Below are positions 32,782-42,314 of a stretch of DNA of 64,000 bases, one piece after another (position 1 is the first letter of the stretch; every line of letters begins with the position of its first letter). The notes under the pieces were generated by a model that saw only the letters and a list, made by a program, of their open reading frames with translations, was not told the origin of the DNA and searched no databases. A program made the translations under genes and the position numbers. The stretch comes from Bacteroidales bacterium (GTDB taxonomy: Bacteria > Bacteroidota > Bacteroidia > Bacteroidales > UBA10428): positions 62,001-126,000 of the forward strand of contig JAFGKY010000062.1 of assembly GCA_016928305.1 (NCBI GenBank). Reading direction: 5' to 3'.

Positions 32782-34386
32782 ATGAAACGTTTCGTATTAT
32801 TCAGCAGCTTTATATTGTTGATAACTGTCACGGCCAGACCCAGCAGCGAAACGGAAAAACTGTATAAAGAACTTGAGCAATGCATTCTTAACAAGGAATT
32901 CTATCAGATTAAAAAACAGCAACGGATACACGCATTGGTTGATAAACTGCAGGCATCAGCAGGTAACAAAGACCTGACGCTGGAAATTTATGAACAGCTT
33001 TTTAACGAATACAAATCCTTCATTTATGACTCAGCTTTTAAGTATGTCACCAAGATAAATGAACTGGCTGATGAATCCGGTGATCGCTCCAGGATAAACA
33101 AAGCCAGGATAAATATGGGATTTACCCTTCTTTCTTCTGGATTGTTTAAGGAATCACTCGATATCCTGAACAGCATAAAGCTGAATCATGCTGATACCAT
33201 TATCCTGCAAGAATATTATCTGGTTGTTGCCCGAACCTATCATGATCTGGCCGATTATGACAACGATGATTATTTTGCACGGTCTTACCGGAAAACCGGG
33301 AACCTATACCTCGATTCGGCCATTTACCTGCTGGATGATAAAACCCCCGAATACTGGTCAGCTATCGGCCTTCGCAAAATGAAGTCGGATGATCTGAAAG
33401 GTTCCTCCGATGCCTTTAATTATCTTATATCCAAATATGACCTTCCCGATCACGAACTGGCCATTGCCACATCAAGTCTGGGATATGTATATTCACAATT
33501 GGGCCGTGTTAATGAGGCAATTGATATGCTGATCAAAGCAGCCATTGCCGATATCAAATCTTCCACGCGGGAAACAGTAGCTCTCAGGAATCTTGCCGTA
33601 CACCTTTATAATAAAGGTAACATCGATATAGCATACCGGTACATCAAGATCGCTTTTGATGATGCTACCTTTTACAACGCACGCCACCGGAAGATCGAGA
33701 CCGGTGCTGTTCTGCCAATCATCGAAGGGGAAAGACTGTCGACCATTGAAAAGCAGAAAAAACAACTATTGCTTTATTCGGTATTGATCACTGTTTTGTC
33801 CTTCCTCCTGATCATTTTTGCACTGATCATATATAAACAACTGAAAGAACTTAAAAAAGTCAAGCTGCAGCTTCAGAACATCAACTACGATCTGCACAAA
33901 ATGAACGACAGTCTGCTGGAGGCAAACAAAATAAAAGAAAAATATATAGGCTACTTCTTTAAAGTGAATTCCATCTATATTGAAAAAATTGAAGAATTTC
34001 AGAAGCTGGTTCACCGAAAGATCGTATCACGTCAATTTGATGACCTGGATGATATTATTAAAAACAGCTATTTTAAAAAAGAAAGGGAAAATCTGTATAT
34101 AAGTTTTGATAAAATCTTTTTAAAGATTTTTCCGCATTTTGTTGATGAATTTAACACCATGTTCAGGGCAGAAGACCGGATCGTATTACAGGAAGATGAA
34201 CTGCTGAATACCGACCTGCGTATTTTTGCACTGATGCGACTGGGCATTTCTGATAATGAGCAAATCGCGAAGTTCCTCGATTATTCGGTAAACACAATAT
34301 ACACCTATAAAACAAAGATTAAGAACAAGGCGATCATACCGCGGAATGAGTTTGATGACAGAATAATGGCAATCAAAGCGCTGTAA
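32782..34386 (+). CDS. Membrane TPR regulator with C-terminal HTH (DUF6377/SusR-like)
   Basis: From the ATG at 32782, 534 residues: signal peptide (MKRFVLFSSFILLITVTARP), TPR-like helical repeats in the periplasm (about 40-310, for example INMGFTLLSSGLFKESLDIL), a single membrane helix (LLLYSVLITVLSFLLIIFAL, about 320-343), a cytosolic coiled coil (LKELKKVKLQLQNINYDLHK), and a LuxR-like helix-turn-helix near the end (LRIFALMRLGISDNEQIAKF, SVNTIYTYKTKIKNKA). This is the plan of the Bacteroidota DUF6377 regulators, akin to SusR, which sense a sugar in the periplasm and activate the adjacent utilisation locus. It lies just upstream of the SusCD genes. Confidence 0.85.
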   Translation: MKRFVLFSSFILLITVTARPSSETEKLYKELEQCILNKEFYQIKKQQRIHALVDKLQASAGNKDLTLEIYEQLFNEYKSFIYDSAFKYVTKINELADESGDRSRINKARINMGFTLLSSGLFKESLDILNSIKLNHADTIILQEYYLVVARTYHDLADYDNDDYFARSYRKTGNLYLDSAIYLLDDKTPEYWSAIGLRKMKSDDLKGSSDAFNYLISKYDLPDHELAIATSSLGYVYSQLGRVNEAIDMLIKAAIADIKSSTRETVALRNLAVHLYNKGNIDIAYRYIKIAFDDATFYNARHRKIETGAVLPIIEGERLSTIEKQKKQLLLYSVLITVLSFLLIIFALIIYKQLKELKKVKLQLQNINYDLHKMNDSLLEANKIKEKYIGYFFKVNSIYIEKIEEFQKLVHRKIVSRQFDDLDDIIKNSYFKKERENLYISFDKIFLKIFPHFVDEFNTMFRAEDRIVLQEDELLNTDLRIFALMRLGISDNEQIAKFLDYSVNTIYTYKTKIKNKAIIPRNEFDDRIMAIKAL

Positions 34387-34475
34387 AGTCTGCCGACGCG
34401 ATTGACAAATCTCAATCTTCATAACAATTTCAACAATCACAATTATTATTACTATAACAACAAATTCACTTCCTT

Positions 34476-34517
34476 CACTTTTCACTTTTCACTTTTCACT
34501 TTTCACTATTCACTTTT
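34476..34517 (+). repeat. Tandem heptamer array (CACTTTT x6)
   Basis: Six units of CACTTTT, the fifth being CACTATT, after partial TTCACTTCC words. It sits between the regulator gene and the SusC locus promoter. Confidence 0.8.
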
Positions 34518-34666
34518 CGTTTTCTTCTATTATCACCATAATTCATCTATATTAATTTCCGGCATTTTGTTAATCATATCATTGAATTACAGATTATTGA
34601 TTCAAAATCATCCTCCCGGATATCTATATTTAGCCTGAAATAATTCCGTTTGGCAGAAATCGGGGG

Positions 34667-34674
34667 TAGCTTTG
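34667..34674 (+). promoter_or_regulatory. Probable -7 box of the carbohydrate-utilisation operon
   Basis: TAGCTTTG matches TAnnTTTG; a TTTG occurs only 14 bp upstream, so the -33 element is poor, as expected for an activator-dependent promoter. It leaves a leader of about 85 nt before the ATG at 34766. Confidence 0.45.
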
Positions 34675-34765
34675 TATTGAAATGGAAATATCTATGTATA
34701 TATCCGTGCAGCAATCATTCCTGACCTTAGTAAAATTCTTTAATTAATCACATAAATCTTAATTA

Positions 34766-35296
34766 ATGCATATGAGAAAAACAAACTTTTACCTGCTTTT
34801 CCTGTTGCTGTTCATGGCCTTCATGCAAGGTTGTGAAAAAACAGATGACGGGACTTATACAGCACCAATAACCCTGTATGAAAAAATTGGAGGTAGCTGG
34901 TCAATGACCACCCTCACACAAATTGATGAAGTGGCAAAAGTTAACGCTCTCAAACCCGATGAAATAGCGATGACCAGTCATTTTAATTTCAGGTCGTTCG
35001 TGATTTCGCTAAACGTTGATTCATCATTCCTGCCTACTACCTATGAAGTAGCCGGTTCTGCTCCCGAACTTTTTGCTCCCAGCGGATATTGGGAGCTGGA
35101 TGATCCGTTCGTCCATGCCGACGGTACCTCTACCAACATTTTTCTTTACGCTGATGAAGCCAAAACACAGCTTACCGACAAACTTATTGTATTGGCCATT
35201 CCAGGAAAAACGAATGTCCTGGAGTTTTCCCTAACCCGCTCAGACAAAGGAAGTCCTTATGTTACTTATGAATACAGACTCAAACCTGCCAATTAA
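34766..35296 (+). CDS. Surface lipoprotein of the carbohydrate locus, unknown function
   Basis: A 176-residue protein with a lipoprotein signal peptide (FLLLFMAFMQGC, cysteine at residue 23) followed by an acidic EKTDD, a pattern that favours surface export in Bacteroidota. The body, LYEKIGGSWSMTTLTQIDEV and further beta strands such as RSFVISLNVDSSFLPTTYEV, looks like a lipocalin-like beta-barrel domain. DUF5004-type proteins in other utilisation loci have this look, but I am not certain of the match. It is the first gene of the locus; its stop lies 13 bp before the next start, implying tight cotranscription. Confidence 0.72.
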   Translation: MHMRKTNFYLLFLLLFMAFMQGCEKTDDGTYTAPITLYEKIGGSWSMTTLTQIDEVAKVNALKPDEIAMTSHFNFRSFVISLNVDSSFLPTTYEVAGSAPELFAPSGYWELDDPFVHADGTSTNIFLYADEAKTQLTDKLIVLAIPGKTNVLEFSLTRSDKGSPYVTYEYRLKPAN

Positions 35297-35309
35297 TACG
35301 TTAAAAACC

Positions 35310-36416
35310 ATGAAAAAGATCATTTTTGTTTTCTTAATATCCACCGTATTATCCTTGTCAGCGATGGCAGCCGGAAGAATTGCCGAAATATGGACACAAC
35401 CGGCTGTTTTTAAGGCCGATGAATCGGTATCGTGGTTCTTCGATGTTACGGGAACGGATCTCGAAGGACTTACCGAAGGCGTCTATATGTGGACATGGTT
35501 CCCCACTGAACCTGATGCCGGACACTGGTCTAATTCCTCCGAATTTGCCGCATTGACTTATGTTGAAGGCAATCTCTGGAGGTTTGACCTTACACCAACT
35601 GACTATTACGGTGTGGAAGCAAGTACCATAACGGCATTTTACGGCTTGTTGAAGAACAAGGATGGATCAAAGGCAACTGATGCCTTTGCTCCCGACCAGA
35701 TTCCTGCCAACGATATCCGTTTATACAGCCTTTCAACAATCAAAGGAACAGCACTGATTGATTATTATCCCAAAGATTTCACAGTTGACCGTCCGCTGTC
35801 GGTGCTGATCAATGCCAACAACACCTGGTCGGGTTGTGAAACCTCGCCCATACAAGGCGACCTGGCCAATGCTGCCAATGTTCATATGCATGGAGGTGTT
35901 AATTTCTGGAATATCCTTGTGGAGAACAACGCTGATAATCTCGAAAAAACCGAACTGACAGCGCTCGGAAATGGCATTTACCGGATGGACATGATCCTGG
36001 AAGATTATTTTTCCCTTCCTTCAGGATACGAACTGAACAATATCAACATGGTGTTCTCCGATGCCACATGGACGCATATAGGCAAAGACCAGTCGTGCAA
36101 TGACTTTCTCATAAATACACTGGAAGAGCCGGTTTCAGAACTCAAGTTCTTTCCGCAAAAATTCAGCAGGAAAGATCTGCTTACTATTATCCGGACCGAT
36201 AATGAATCCTATGTATCGGCCCTCACCTATACCATCACAGCCGGCACTGTTGTTTTAACAGGTTCTTTTGAGGGTAAGAGCGATGAAATGCGGGCATACA
36301 TTGACCTGGTGACACCACTGAAAGACCAGACAACGATTGATAAGATAAATGTTGTCATCAAGGATAATACCGGGCGAACTATCACCAATACCGATATATC
36401 GCTTGTTACGCTATAA
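35310..36416 (+). CDS. Exported beta-rich protein of the carbohydrate locus, unknown function
   Basis: From the ATG at 35310 the protein is 368 residues, with a signal peptidase I signal (MKKIIFVFLISTVLSLSAMA, cut before AGRIAEI) and no lipobox. The frame to 35259 overlaps the previous gene and is not used. The body has two related beta domains with many aromatics (VYMWTWFPTEPDAGHWSNSS, INMVFSDATWTHIGKD), suggestive of glycan-binding modules, and a repeated layout around residues 20-180 and 160-310. It occupies the slot where SusE/SusF-type binding proteins usually are, but I do not recognise a named family. The last 60 residues resemble an Ig-like strand pattern. Confidence 0.65.
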   Translation: MKKIIFVFLISTVLSLSAMAAGRIAEIWTQPAVFKADESVSWFFDVTGTDLEGLTEGVYMWTWFPTEPDAGHWSNSSEFAALTYVEGNLWRFDLTPTDYYGVEASTITAFYGLLKNKDGSKATDAFAPDQIPANDIRLYSLSTIKGTALIDYYPKDFTVDRPLSVLINANNTWSGCETSPIQGDLANAANVHMHGGVNFWNILVENNADNLEKTELTALGNGIYRMDMILEDYFSLPSGYELNNINMVFSDATWTHIGKDQSCNDFLINTLEEPVSELKFFPQKFSRKDLLTIIRTDNESYVSALTYTITAGTVVLTGSFEGKSDEMRAYIDLVTPLKDQTTIDKINVVIKDNTGRTITNTDISLVTL

Positions 36417-36448
36417 CAAACCAATAACCGAATGAAAACACACAGAAT

Positions 36449-39391
36449 ATGAAATACATATATAAAATAAAAAGCAGTCTCCTGATACAATTAATGTTGC
36501 TGTTTGCCGGCCTGTTCATTACACATGTTGAAATGCAGGCCCAGGAACCTGAGATAATTACAGTACAAGGAATTGTATACGACCAGGCTGATCAGCCATT
36601 GGTTGGGGCTACCATTGTTATTGAAGGTACTACTACGGGTACAGTTACCGATATTGACGGTAAATTCTCCCTGCCATGTCCTAAAGGCTGTACTCTCGCT
36701 ATTGGATTTGTCGGTTATAAAGGCCAGCTACTAACAGTATCCTCCGCTGATAAATTAACCGTTGTACTGGAAGAAAATGTTATCGCTCTTGAGGAAGCCA
36801 TAGTGGTTGCTGTAGGATACGGCACCATGCGCAAATCGGATCTGACAGGAGCCATCGCCTCGGTTTCATCCGAGAAGTTCAAAAAAGGAATTGTTTCTTC
36901 TTCCGAACAACTATTGCAGGGTAAGGTAGCGGGACTAAACGTGGTTCAGGGTTCCGGTGACCCTGCTGCCGGAGCTTCCCTGCGGCTCAGGGGAGGCACA
37001 TCGCTTCAAGCCAGTAACAGCCCCCTTATAGTGGTGGATGGCATACCCGGTGTAGACTTCAATTCGGTTCAACCCTCCGAGATTGTCTCGATCGACATAT
37101 TAAAGGACGCTTCAGCAGCAGCCATTTATGGATCAAGAGGTGCAAATGGAGTTATCATCGTGACCACCAATCGTGCAGATAAAGGGAAAAGAGCAGAATA
37201 CAACGGATATGTGGCATTCGGAACGGTAGCAAATCACCTCGACCTGCTGTCAGCTGACCAGTGGAGAGCTTATGTCCGTGAAAACAATGTGGTTGGGGCT
37301 GTCGATTACGGGGCTGACACCGACTGGCAAAAGGAAATTGAACAAACCAGCATATCTCATTCGCATACCCTGGCTTTTTCAAATGCCCGTGAAAGCGGGG
37401 GATACCGTATCTCACTGAACTACCTGTATAACGACGGAGTTATTAAAACAAGTCACCTCGACAGGCTTGGAGGAAGTATTTCAGCCAATCAGGACGTCTG
37501 GGATGACAGGCTCAAACTCGAAGCCGGTATACACAGTAACTTTGATAAATGGAATCCTGTTGATAACGGCATTTTTGAACGATCGTATAATCTTTGCCCT
37601 ACCATCCCGGTAAAAAATGAGCAGGGTGAATACACGCAAATTACCGGTACAGCGTATGAAAATCCGGTTGAACTGAATACCCACCGGTACGCTGATAATA
37701 CGCGTCACCGCTTCCTTGGATACGGCAAAGCAGAGTTAAAGATAATCCGCGATCTAAAGGGAGTGGTTAATGTGTCCTATGAATACAACTCCATGCAAAC
37801 CAACTATTACAGACCCAGCTATGCCTTTATAGAAGGCCGGGATATCAAGGGAAGAGGACAAAAGACCCTGGCCGATTACAGGAATATGCAATTTGAAGGC
37901 TACCTCACCTGGGATTCCAAATTCGGCGAGAACCACAAATACAATCTGATGGCAGGATATTCATACCTTGACAATACATATGAAGGTTTTGGAGCTGAAC
38001 GCAGGGGATTCGACACCGACCTTTTCCTGTATAACAATCTTGATGCAGGTCAGGATTATCGGGTCACCGATGTATACTCCTATAAAGGCAATGCCAAGTT
38101 AATTTCGTTTTTTGGTCGTGCTAATTACAGTTTCAAAGGGAGATACATGTTCACTGCCACCTTGCGGCGTGATGGTTCTTCGCGTTTTGGCGAAAATCAT
38201 GAATGGGGAATGTTCCCTTCAGCTTCCTTTGCCTGGAGGATATCTGACGAAGTCTTTATGCAAGGTCTGCAGCCCTGGCTCAACAACCTGAAGCTGCGGA
38301 TCGGATACGGTGTTACCGGTAACCAGGAAGGTATCGGGGAATATAAATCCCTTTCTATCCTTGGCGCTGGTGGCGCTTCTTATTACGATGCAACAACAGA
38401 TACATGGAAACAGGCATACCGGCCCGCACAAAATCCCAATCCCGACCTGAAATGGGAATCAACTGCCCAGTCAAATATTGGGCTTGATTTTGCGCTGATA
38501 GGCCGTATTTACGGTACCATTGAAGTATACGAGAAAAAAACCAGCGATTTGCTGTTTTCTTATGCCGTTCCGCAGCCTCCGAACCTGTACCAATATACAA
38601 TGGCCAATGTAGGTGACTTAACCAACACTGGAATTGAACTGACGCTGAATGCCAACGTGCTCAGTAAAGCCGATATTTCCTGGGATGTAAATCTCACCGC
38701 TTCACACAACGTGCAGAAGATAACCGAGTTATCTGATAAAACCTATAAAACTGAAGCCGTCCAGACCGGTCCGCTGCACGATATCAGGGGAATGTCAAAT
38801 CAGTATGCACAAACGATCAGGGAAGATTATCCGGTAGGTACTTTCTGGGGGCCTGAATGCCTTGGCCTTGACTCCCTCGGGCAGTTCATCCTTGTAAACG
38901 AGGATTCAGGCCAGTACCTCGGAAATGCCCAGCCTAAATTCAGCATGGGCTTTGGAACGACTTTCATCTACCGGAATTTTGACCTTGATATAGCCACTTA
39001 TGGCATGTTCGGACAGAAGGTTCTGAACGCTTCAGCCATGAGCATGAATGATCCAAGCCGGTTACCTGCACAAAATGTACCTGATGCTCTTTTAGATGAT
39101 AAAATGAAACCCAAGATAACATCCGATGCGACCTATTCGAGTTACTGGATTGAAGACGCATCATTTTTCCGTATTCAGAGTGTTACGTTGGGATATAAGA
39201 TCAAAGCAACCAAACTGGGATTCGAAAAGATTAGGTTGTATGTAACCGGAGAAAACCTTCTTGTTTTAACCAATTATACAGGTGTTGATCCTGAAGTTAG
39301 TATATCCGATCTTAATAATGTCGGAATTGATAAGTTTAACTATTATCCAAAGCCCAGAACCATCATTATCGGGCTGAACCTGGCATTTTAA
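36449..39391 (+). CDS. SusC-family TonB-dependent outer-membrane transporter
   Basis: A 980-residue SusC/RagA protein. Signal peptide to about residue 30 (ending VEMQAQ); CarboxypepD-like N-terminal extension (about 36-115: VQGIVYDQADQPLVGATIVI, FSLPCPKG); plug domain (about 125-235: VAVGYGTMRKSDLTGAIASV, the conserved SusC motif, and ILKDASAAAIYGSRGANGVI); then a 22-strand barrel ending in IIIGLNLAF. With SusD it forms the substrate-capture and import complex at the cell surface, energised by TonB. It lies in the operon between the binding proteins and SusD. No anti-sigma domain is present, consistent with control by the upstream membrane HTH regulator. Confidence 0.96.
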   Translation: MKYIYKIKSSLLIQLMLLFAGLFITHVEMQAQEPEIITVQGIVYDQADQPLVGATIVIEGTTTGTVTDIDGKFSLPCPKGCTLAIGFVGYKGQLLTVSSADKLTVVLEENVIALEEAIVVAVGYGTMRKSDLTGAIASVSSEKFKKGIVSSSEQLLQGKVAGLNVVQGSGDPAAGASLRLRGGTSLQASNSPLIVVDGIPGVDFNSVQPSEIVSIDILKDASAAAIYGSRGANGVIIVTTNRADKGKRAEYNGYVAFGTVANHLDLLSADQWRAYVRENNVVGAVDYGADTDWQKEIEQTSISHSHTLAFSNARESGGYRISLNYLYNDGVIKTSHLDRLGGSISANQDVWDDRLKLEAGIHSNFDKWNPVDNGIFERSYNLCPTIPVKNEQGEYTQITGTAYENPVELNTHRYADNTRHRFLGYGKAELKIIRDLKGVVNVSYEYNSMQTNYYRPSYAFIEGRDIKGRGQKTLADYRNMQFEGYLTWDSKFGENHKYNLMAGYSYLDNTYEGFGAERRGFDTDLFLYNNLDAGQDYRVTDVYSYKGNAKLISFFGRANYSFKGRYMFTATLRRDGSSRFGENHEWGMFPSASFAWRISDEVFMQGLQPWLNNLKLRIGYGVTGNQEGIGEYKSLSILGAGGASYYDATTDTWKQAYRPAQNPNPDLKWESTAQSNIGLDFALIGRIYGTIEVYEKKTSDLLFSYAVPQPPNLYQYTMANVGDLTNTGIELTLNANVLSKADISWDVNLTASHNVQKITELSDKTYKTEAVQTGPLHDIRGMSNQYAQTIREDYPVGTFWGPECLGLDSLGQFILVNEDSGQYLGNAQPKFSMGFGTTFIYRNFDLDIATYGMFGQKVLNASAMSMNDPSRLPAQNVPDALLDDKMKPKITSDATYSSYWIEDASFFRIQSVTLGYKIKATKLGFEKIRLYVTGENLLVLTNYTGVDPEVSISDLNNVGIDKFNYYPKPRTIIIGLNLAF

Positions 39392-39405
39392 CTTTTAAGA
39401 AAAAA

Positions 39406-40950
39406 ATGAACATGAAAAACAAAATAATAAATGTGGTCATAATTGCTGTATTATTATCATCAGCCTGCACCGATCTCGATGAAACCCTTTACGATATTGT
39501 AGAGACGTCAAGTTACGGTAAAACGCCTTCCGAAATTGAGACCATTGTCGGAGGTACTTATGCCTCGCTGAGAGGATTCCGCGATAATACATCAATCTCT
39601 TACCCGACATGCGAATATGTTTTTTTCCTGGTGGAATGTGTTTCCGATGAAGCCTGTATTCCAACACGCGGAACTGACTGGTATGATGGAGGCCGGTATC
39701 AGGAAGCCGAATATCATACATATACATCAATAAATCCTATGGTTTTAAGCGCATGGAGGTACAATTATACAGGGATTGCCGAAGTGAACAAAGTGATCTA
39801 TCAGGTTGACCGGTCAAATCAGACGCAGGAGGAAAAAGACCTTATCAAGGCAGAACTTCGCGGATTGCGCGCCTATTATTACTACAACCTGCTGGATCTG
39901 TTCGGCAACGTGCCCCTTGTCATTGACTTCGAAGATCTGAATCCGCCGACAACGGCTACGCGTTTGCAAGTATTCAACTTTGTGGAATCGGAATTACTGA
40001 ATATTGTTGATGACCTTTCAGAAACTCCGATATACGGCCGGTTTACACAGCCTGTGGCATATACTCTGTTGGCCCGTTTATACCTCAATGCGGAAGTATT
40101 TACCGAAGTGCTCAACGACAACGGAGAAACGGAGACGCCGGGAACACCCCGCTGGCAGGATTGCATCAACGCCTGTGATAAAGTTACCGGGTATTCCCTT
40201 GAACCTGACTATTTCACCAACTTTTTAACAGCCAATGAGGTTTCAAGAGAAAATATTTTCGTAATACCCTATGATCACAAAGCCGGTACTCTGGGGAATT
40301 ATCTCAATTCGATGTCGTATCATTACAACCAGCGCCTGGCCTTTTCACCTACGGGTCAGTGGCAATGGAGCGCCAATGGTATCTGTGGCCAGCCGGGGCT
40401 TTGGTCGTCATTTGACGACAAGGATGTTCGTAAAAAGTCGATGCTTGAAGGTGAACAGATAAACCTGGCAACCGGATCCATCGTGGTTATGGCGAATGGC
40501 AACCCGCTGATCTATACCGAAGAGATCGTTGATTTCCTGCATGCCGAGCAGAACGAAGGCGTGCGCCTGAACAAATACGAAGTGAAGCTGGACGAAGTAT
40601 GGGAACGTGACCACGACTGGGTTGTGATGCGGTATGCGGAGGTAATTCTGATGAAAGCCGAATGCCTGATAAGGCTTGGAACTCCTGACCTGGCACGCCC
40701 GCTTATTGCCCAGATTCGCACCCGGGCAGGACTTGATACTCCGGCCTCGATTGACCTTGAAATGCTTGATGATGAACTGAAGTATGAATTTGTTTTTGAG
40801 GGACACCGGCGTACCGACAATATACGCTCGGGCGACTATTTCAAGGCGTCATGGATTAAACCAGAAACACCACGATGGCGTGGTATTTTTCCGATCCCTC
40901 AGTCTGAAATAGATAAAAATCCGCAACTCAAACAGAATCCGGGTTATTAA
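39406..40950 (+). CDS. SusD/RagB-family surface glycan-binding lipoprotein
   Basis: A 514-residue lipoprotein (lipobox LLSSAC near residue 22, followed by TDLDETLYD, the usual SusD start). The N-terminal TPR region has LRGLRAYYYYNLLDLFGNVP (conserved RayyYfdLvrlyGdvP motif) and the C-terminal part WVVMRYAEVILMKAECLIR, then ELKYEFVFEGHRRTDNIRSG and WRGIFPIPQSEIDKNPQLKQNPGY, the family's final motif. It caps the SusC barrel. Starts 14 bp after susC stop, so the two are translated together. Confidence 0.96.
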   Translation: MNMKNKIINVVIIAVLLSSACTDLDETLYDIVETSSYGKTPSEIETIVGGTYASLRGFRDNTSISYPTCEYVFFLVECVSDEACIPTRGTDWYDGGRYQEAEYHTYTSINPMVLSAWRYNYTGIAEVNKVIYQVDRSNQTQEEKDLIKAELRGLRAYYYYNLLDLFGNVPLVIDFEDLNPPTTATRLQVFNFVESELLNIVDDLSETPIYGRFTQPVAYTLLARLYLNAEVFTEVLNDNGETETPGTPRWQDCINACDKVTGYSLEPDYFTNFLTANEVSRENIFVIPYDHKAGTLGNYLNSMSYHYNQRLAFSPTGQWQWSANGICGQPGLWSSFDDKDVRKKSMLEGEQINLATGSIVVMANGNPLIYTEEIVDFLHAEQNEGVRLNKYEVKLDEVWERDHDWVVMRYAEVILMKAECLIRLGTPDLARPLIAQIRTRAGLDTPASIDLEMLDDELKYEFVFEGHRRTDNIRSGDYFKASWIKPETPRWRGIFPIPQSEIDKNPQLKQNPGY

Positions 40951-40986
40951 GAATTACAGGTTAGTTAATTAGTTGGTTACGGGAAA

Positions 40987-42231
40987 ATGATAAAAGGATT
41001 CCTATACAGCGGGATTGTATTGCTGATGGTTTCATGTTTCGGCTCGTGCGATGATGATTCACCCGGCAATACAGATAATATCTTAGTGAAAGAATATGCT
41101 CCCGTGGACGTACCCAAAACGAACGGGATACAAACCTGGGCCCATTACATGCCGTGGTTTGAGACCAGAGAGACATCTGCAAACGGTCAATGGGGGCAGC
41201 ATTGGACGATGAATACAAGAAATCCTGACATCATGGATGAAACCGGGAAGCGCGAGATCGCTTCCTGGTTCTACCCGTTAATTGGTCCTTATGCATCAGG
41301 AGATCCTGACCTGATCGAATACCACCTGCTGCTGATGAAATATTCGGGTATCGACGGAGTGTTGATCGACTGGTACGGATCTTCCGATTTAAATGATTAT
41401 CAGGCTATCCGCAATAATGCTGAGGCCATGATTAATCTGCTGGACAAAGTTGGACTGGATTTTGCAATGGTGTACGAAGACCGTTCCATATCAGCAGCGG
41501 TGGTTAAGGATCCCGGTTTTGATCGTATAGCCGGAGCACAGGATGATATGTTGTACATGGAACAAAACTATTTTGTACAACCATCTTATATTATTATTGA
41601 TGGCAAACCGCTGTTATTGGTATTCGGACCCGAGGAATTCCATGACCCGGATGAATGGGCCGAAATCCTGTCAGTACTGTCACCGGAACCCTGTTTTATC
41701 GTTCTGAATTATAAATCGCATGAAACCACACCTTGCTCCTCAGGAGAATACATCTGGGTTGACAATTCTTCACTTGATGCAAAATATGCCGGGATGAACG
41801 CATTTGATCATTATATTGGCGGTGCGTACCCGGGATTCAGGGATTATTACGAAGAAGGAGGATGGGGTACGGGATTTGCATGGGAGATCGATCACAACAA
41901 CGGGGAAACCTTTGAAACGAACCTGCAGAAAGCCGGGAATTCCGGCGTTGAATTTCTTCAGCTTATCACATGGAATGATTTCGGTGAAGGAACCATGATT
42001 GAACCCACACTGGAATTCGAATACGAATTTCTGGAACGGATGCAAAATTTCGCCGGTACAACCTTTCAGAAAGCTGAACTATGGAAGATAAATAAACTGT
42101 ATACCCTCAGGAAAGAATTTTCGGGTCGGCAAAAAGAACAAAAAATACTGGATCAGGCATTTTATTATTTTGTTTCCCTGCAAACGGATAAGGCCGTTCA
42201 CCTGATCGACAGCCTGATGGCCACCCGGTAA
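40987..42231 (+). CDS. GH99/GH71-like surface lipoprotein
   Basis: A 414-residue lipoprotein (start at 40987; lipobox near CFGSC, followed by acidic DDDSPGNTD, a likely surface signal). The body resembles the GH99-like/GH71-like barrel: TWAHYMPWFETRE, SGIDGVLIDWYGSSDLNDY (acidic residues at a strand end), VYEDRS and LQLITWNDFGEGTMIEP (conserved WNDxxEG motif). GH99 enzymes act on alpha-mannosides and GH71 on alpha-1,3-glucan; which one applies is not clear. Together with GH97 it supports an alpha-linked substrate. Possibly an endo-acting enzyme that generates oligosaccharides for SusCD. Confidence 0.78.
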   Translation: MIKGFLYSGIVLLMVSCFGSCDDDSPGNTDNILVKEYAPVDVPKTNGIQTWAHYMPWFETRETSANGQWGQHWTMNTRNPDIMDETGKREIASWFYPLIGPYASGDPDLIEYHLLLMKYSGIDGVLIDWYGSSDLNDYQAIRNNAEAMINLLDKVGLDFAMVYEDRSISAAVVKDPGFDRIAGAQDDMLYMEQNYFVQPSYIIIDGKPLLLVFGPEEFHDPDEWAEILSVLSPEPCFIVLNYKSHETTPCSSGEYIWVDNSSLDAKYAGMNAFDHYIGGAYPGFRDYYEEGGWGTGFAWEIDHNNGETFETNLQKAGNSGVEFLQLITWNDFGEGTMIEPTLEFEYEFLERMQNFAGTTFQKAELWKINKLYTLRKEFSGRQKEQKILDQAFYYFVSLQTDKAVHLIDSLMATR

Positions 42232-42314
42232 CTGCGGAGACATTAAACATGAGCCTTCCCCCTTTATACATATCCGTACTTTCAATGAATACAAACTATT
42301 TTACCATGCACCGA

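Larger units (their letters stand above)
34387..34765. other. Promoter region of the carbohydrate locus
   Basis: This 379-bp region contains a heptamer array at 34476-34517 and a TAGCTTTG box at 34667-34674. I see no RNA gene or ORF with coding character. A site for the upstream regulator is expected here, but no clear operator repeat is recognised. Confidence 0.5.
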
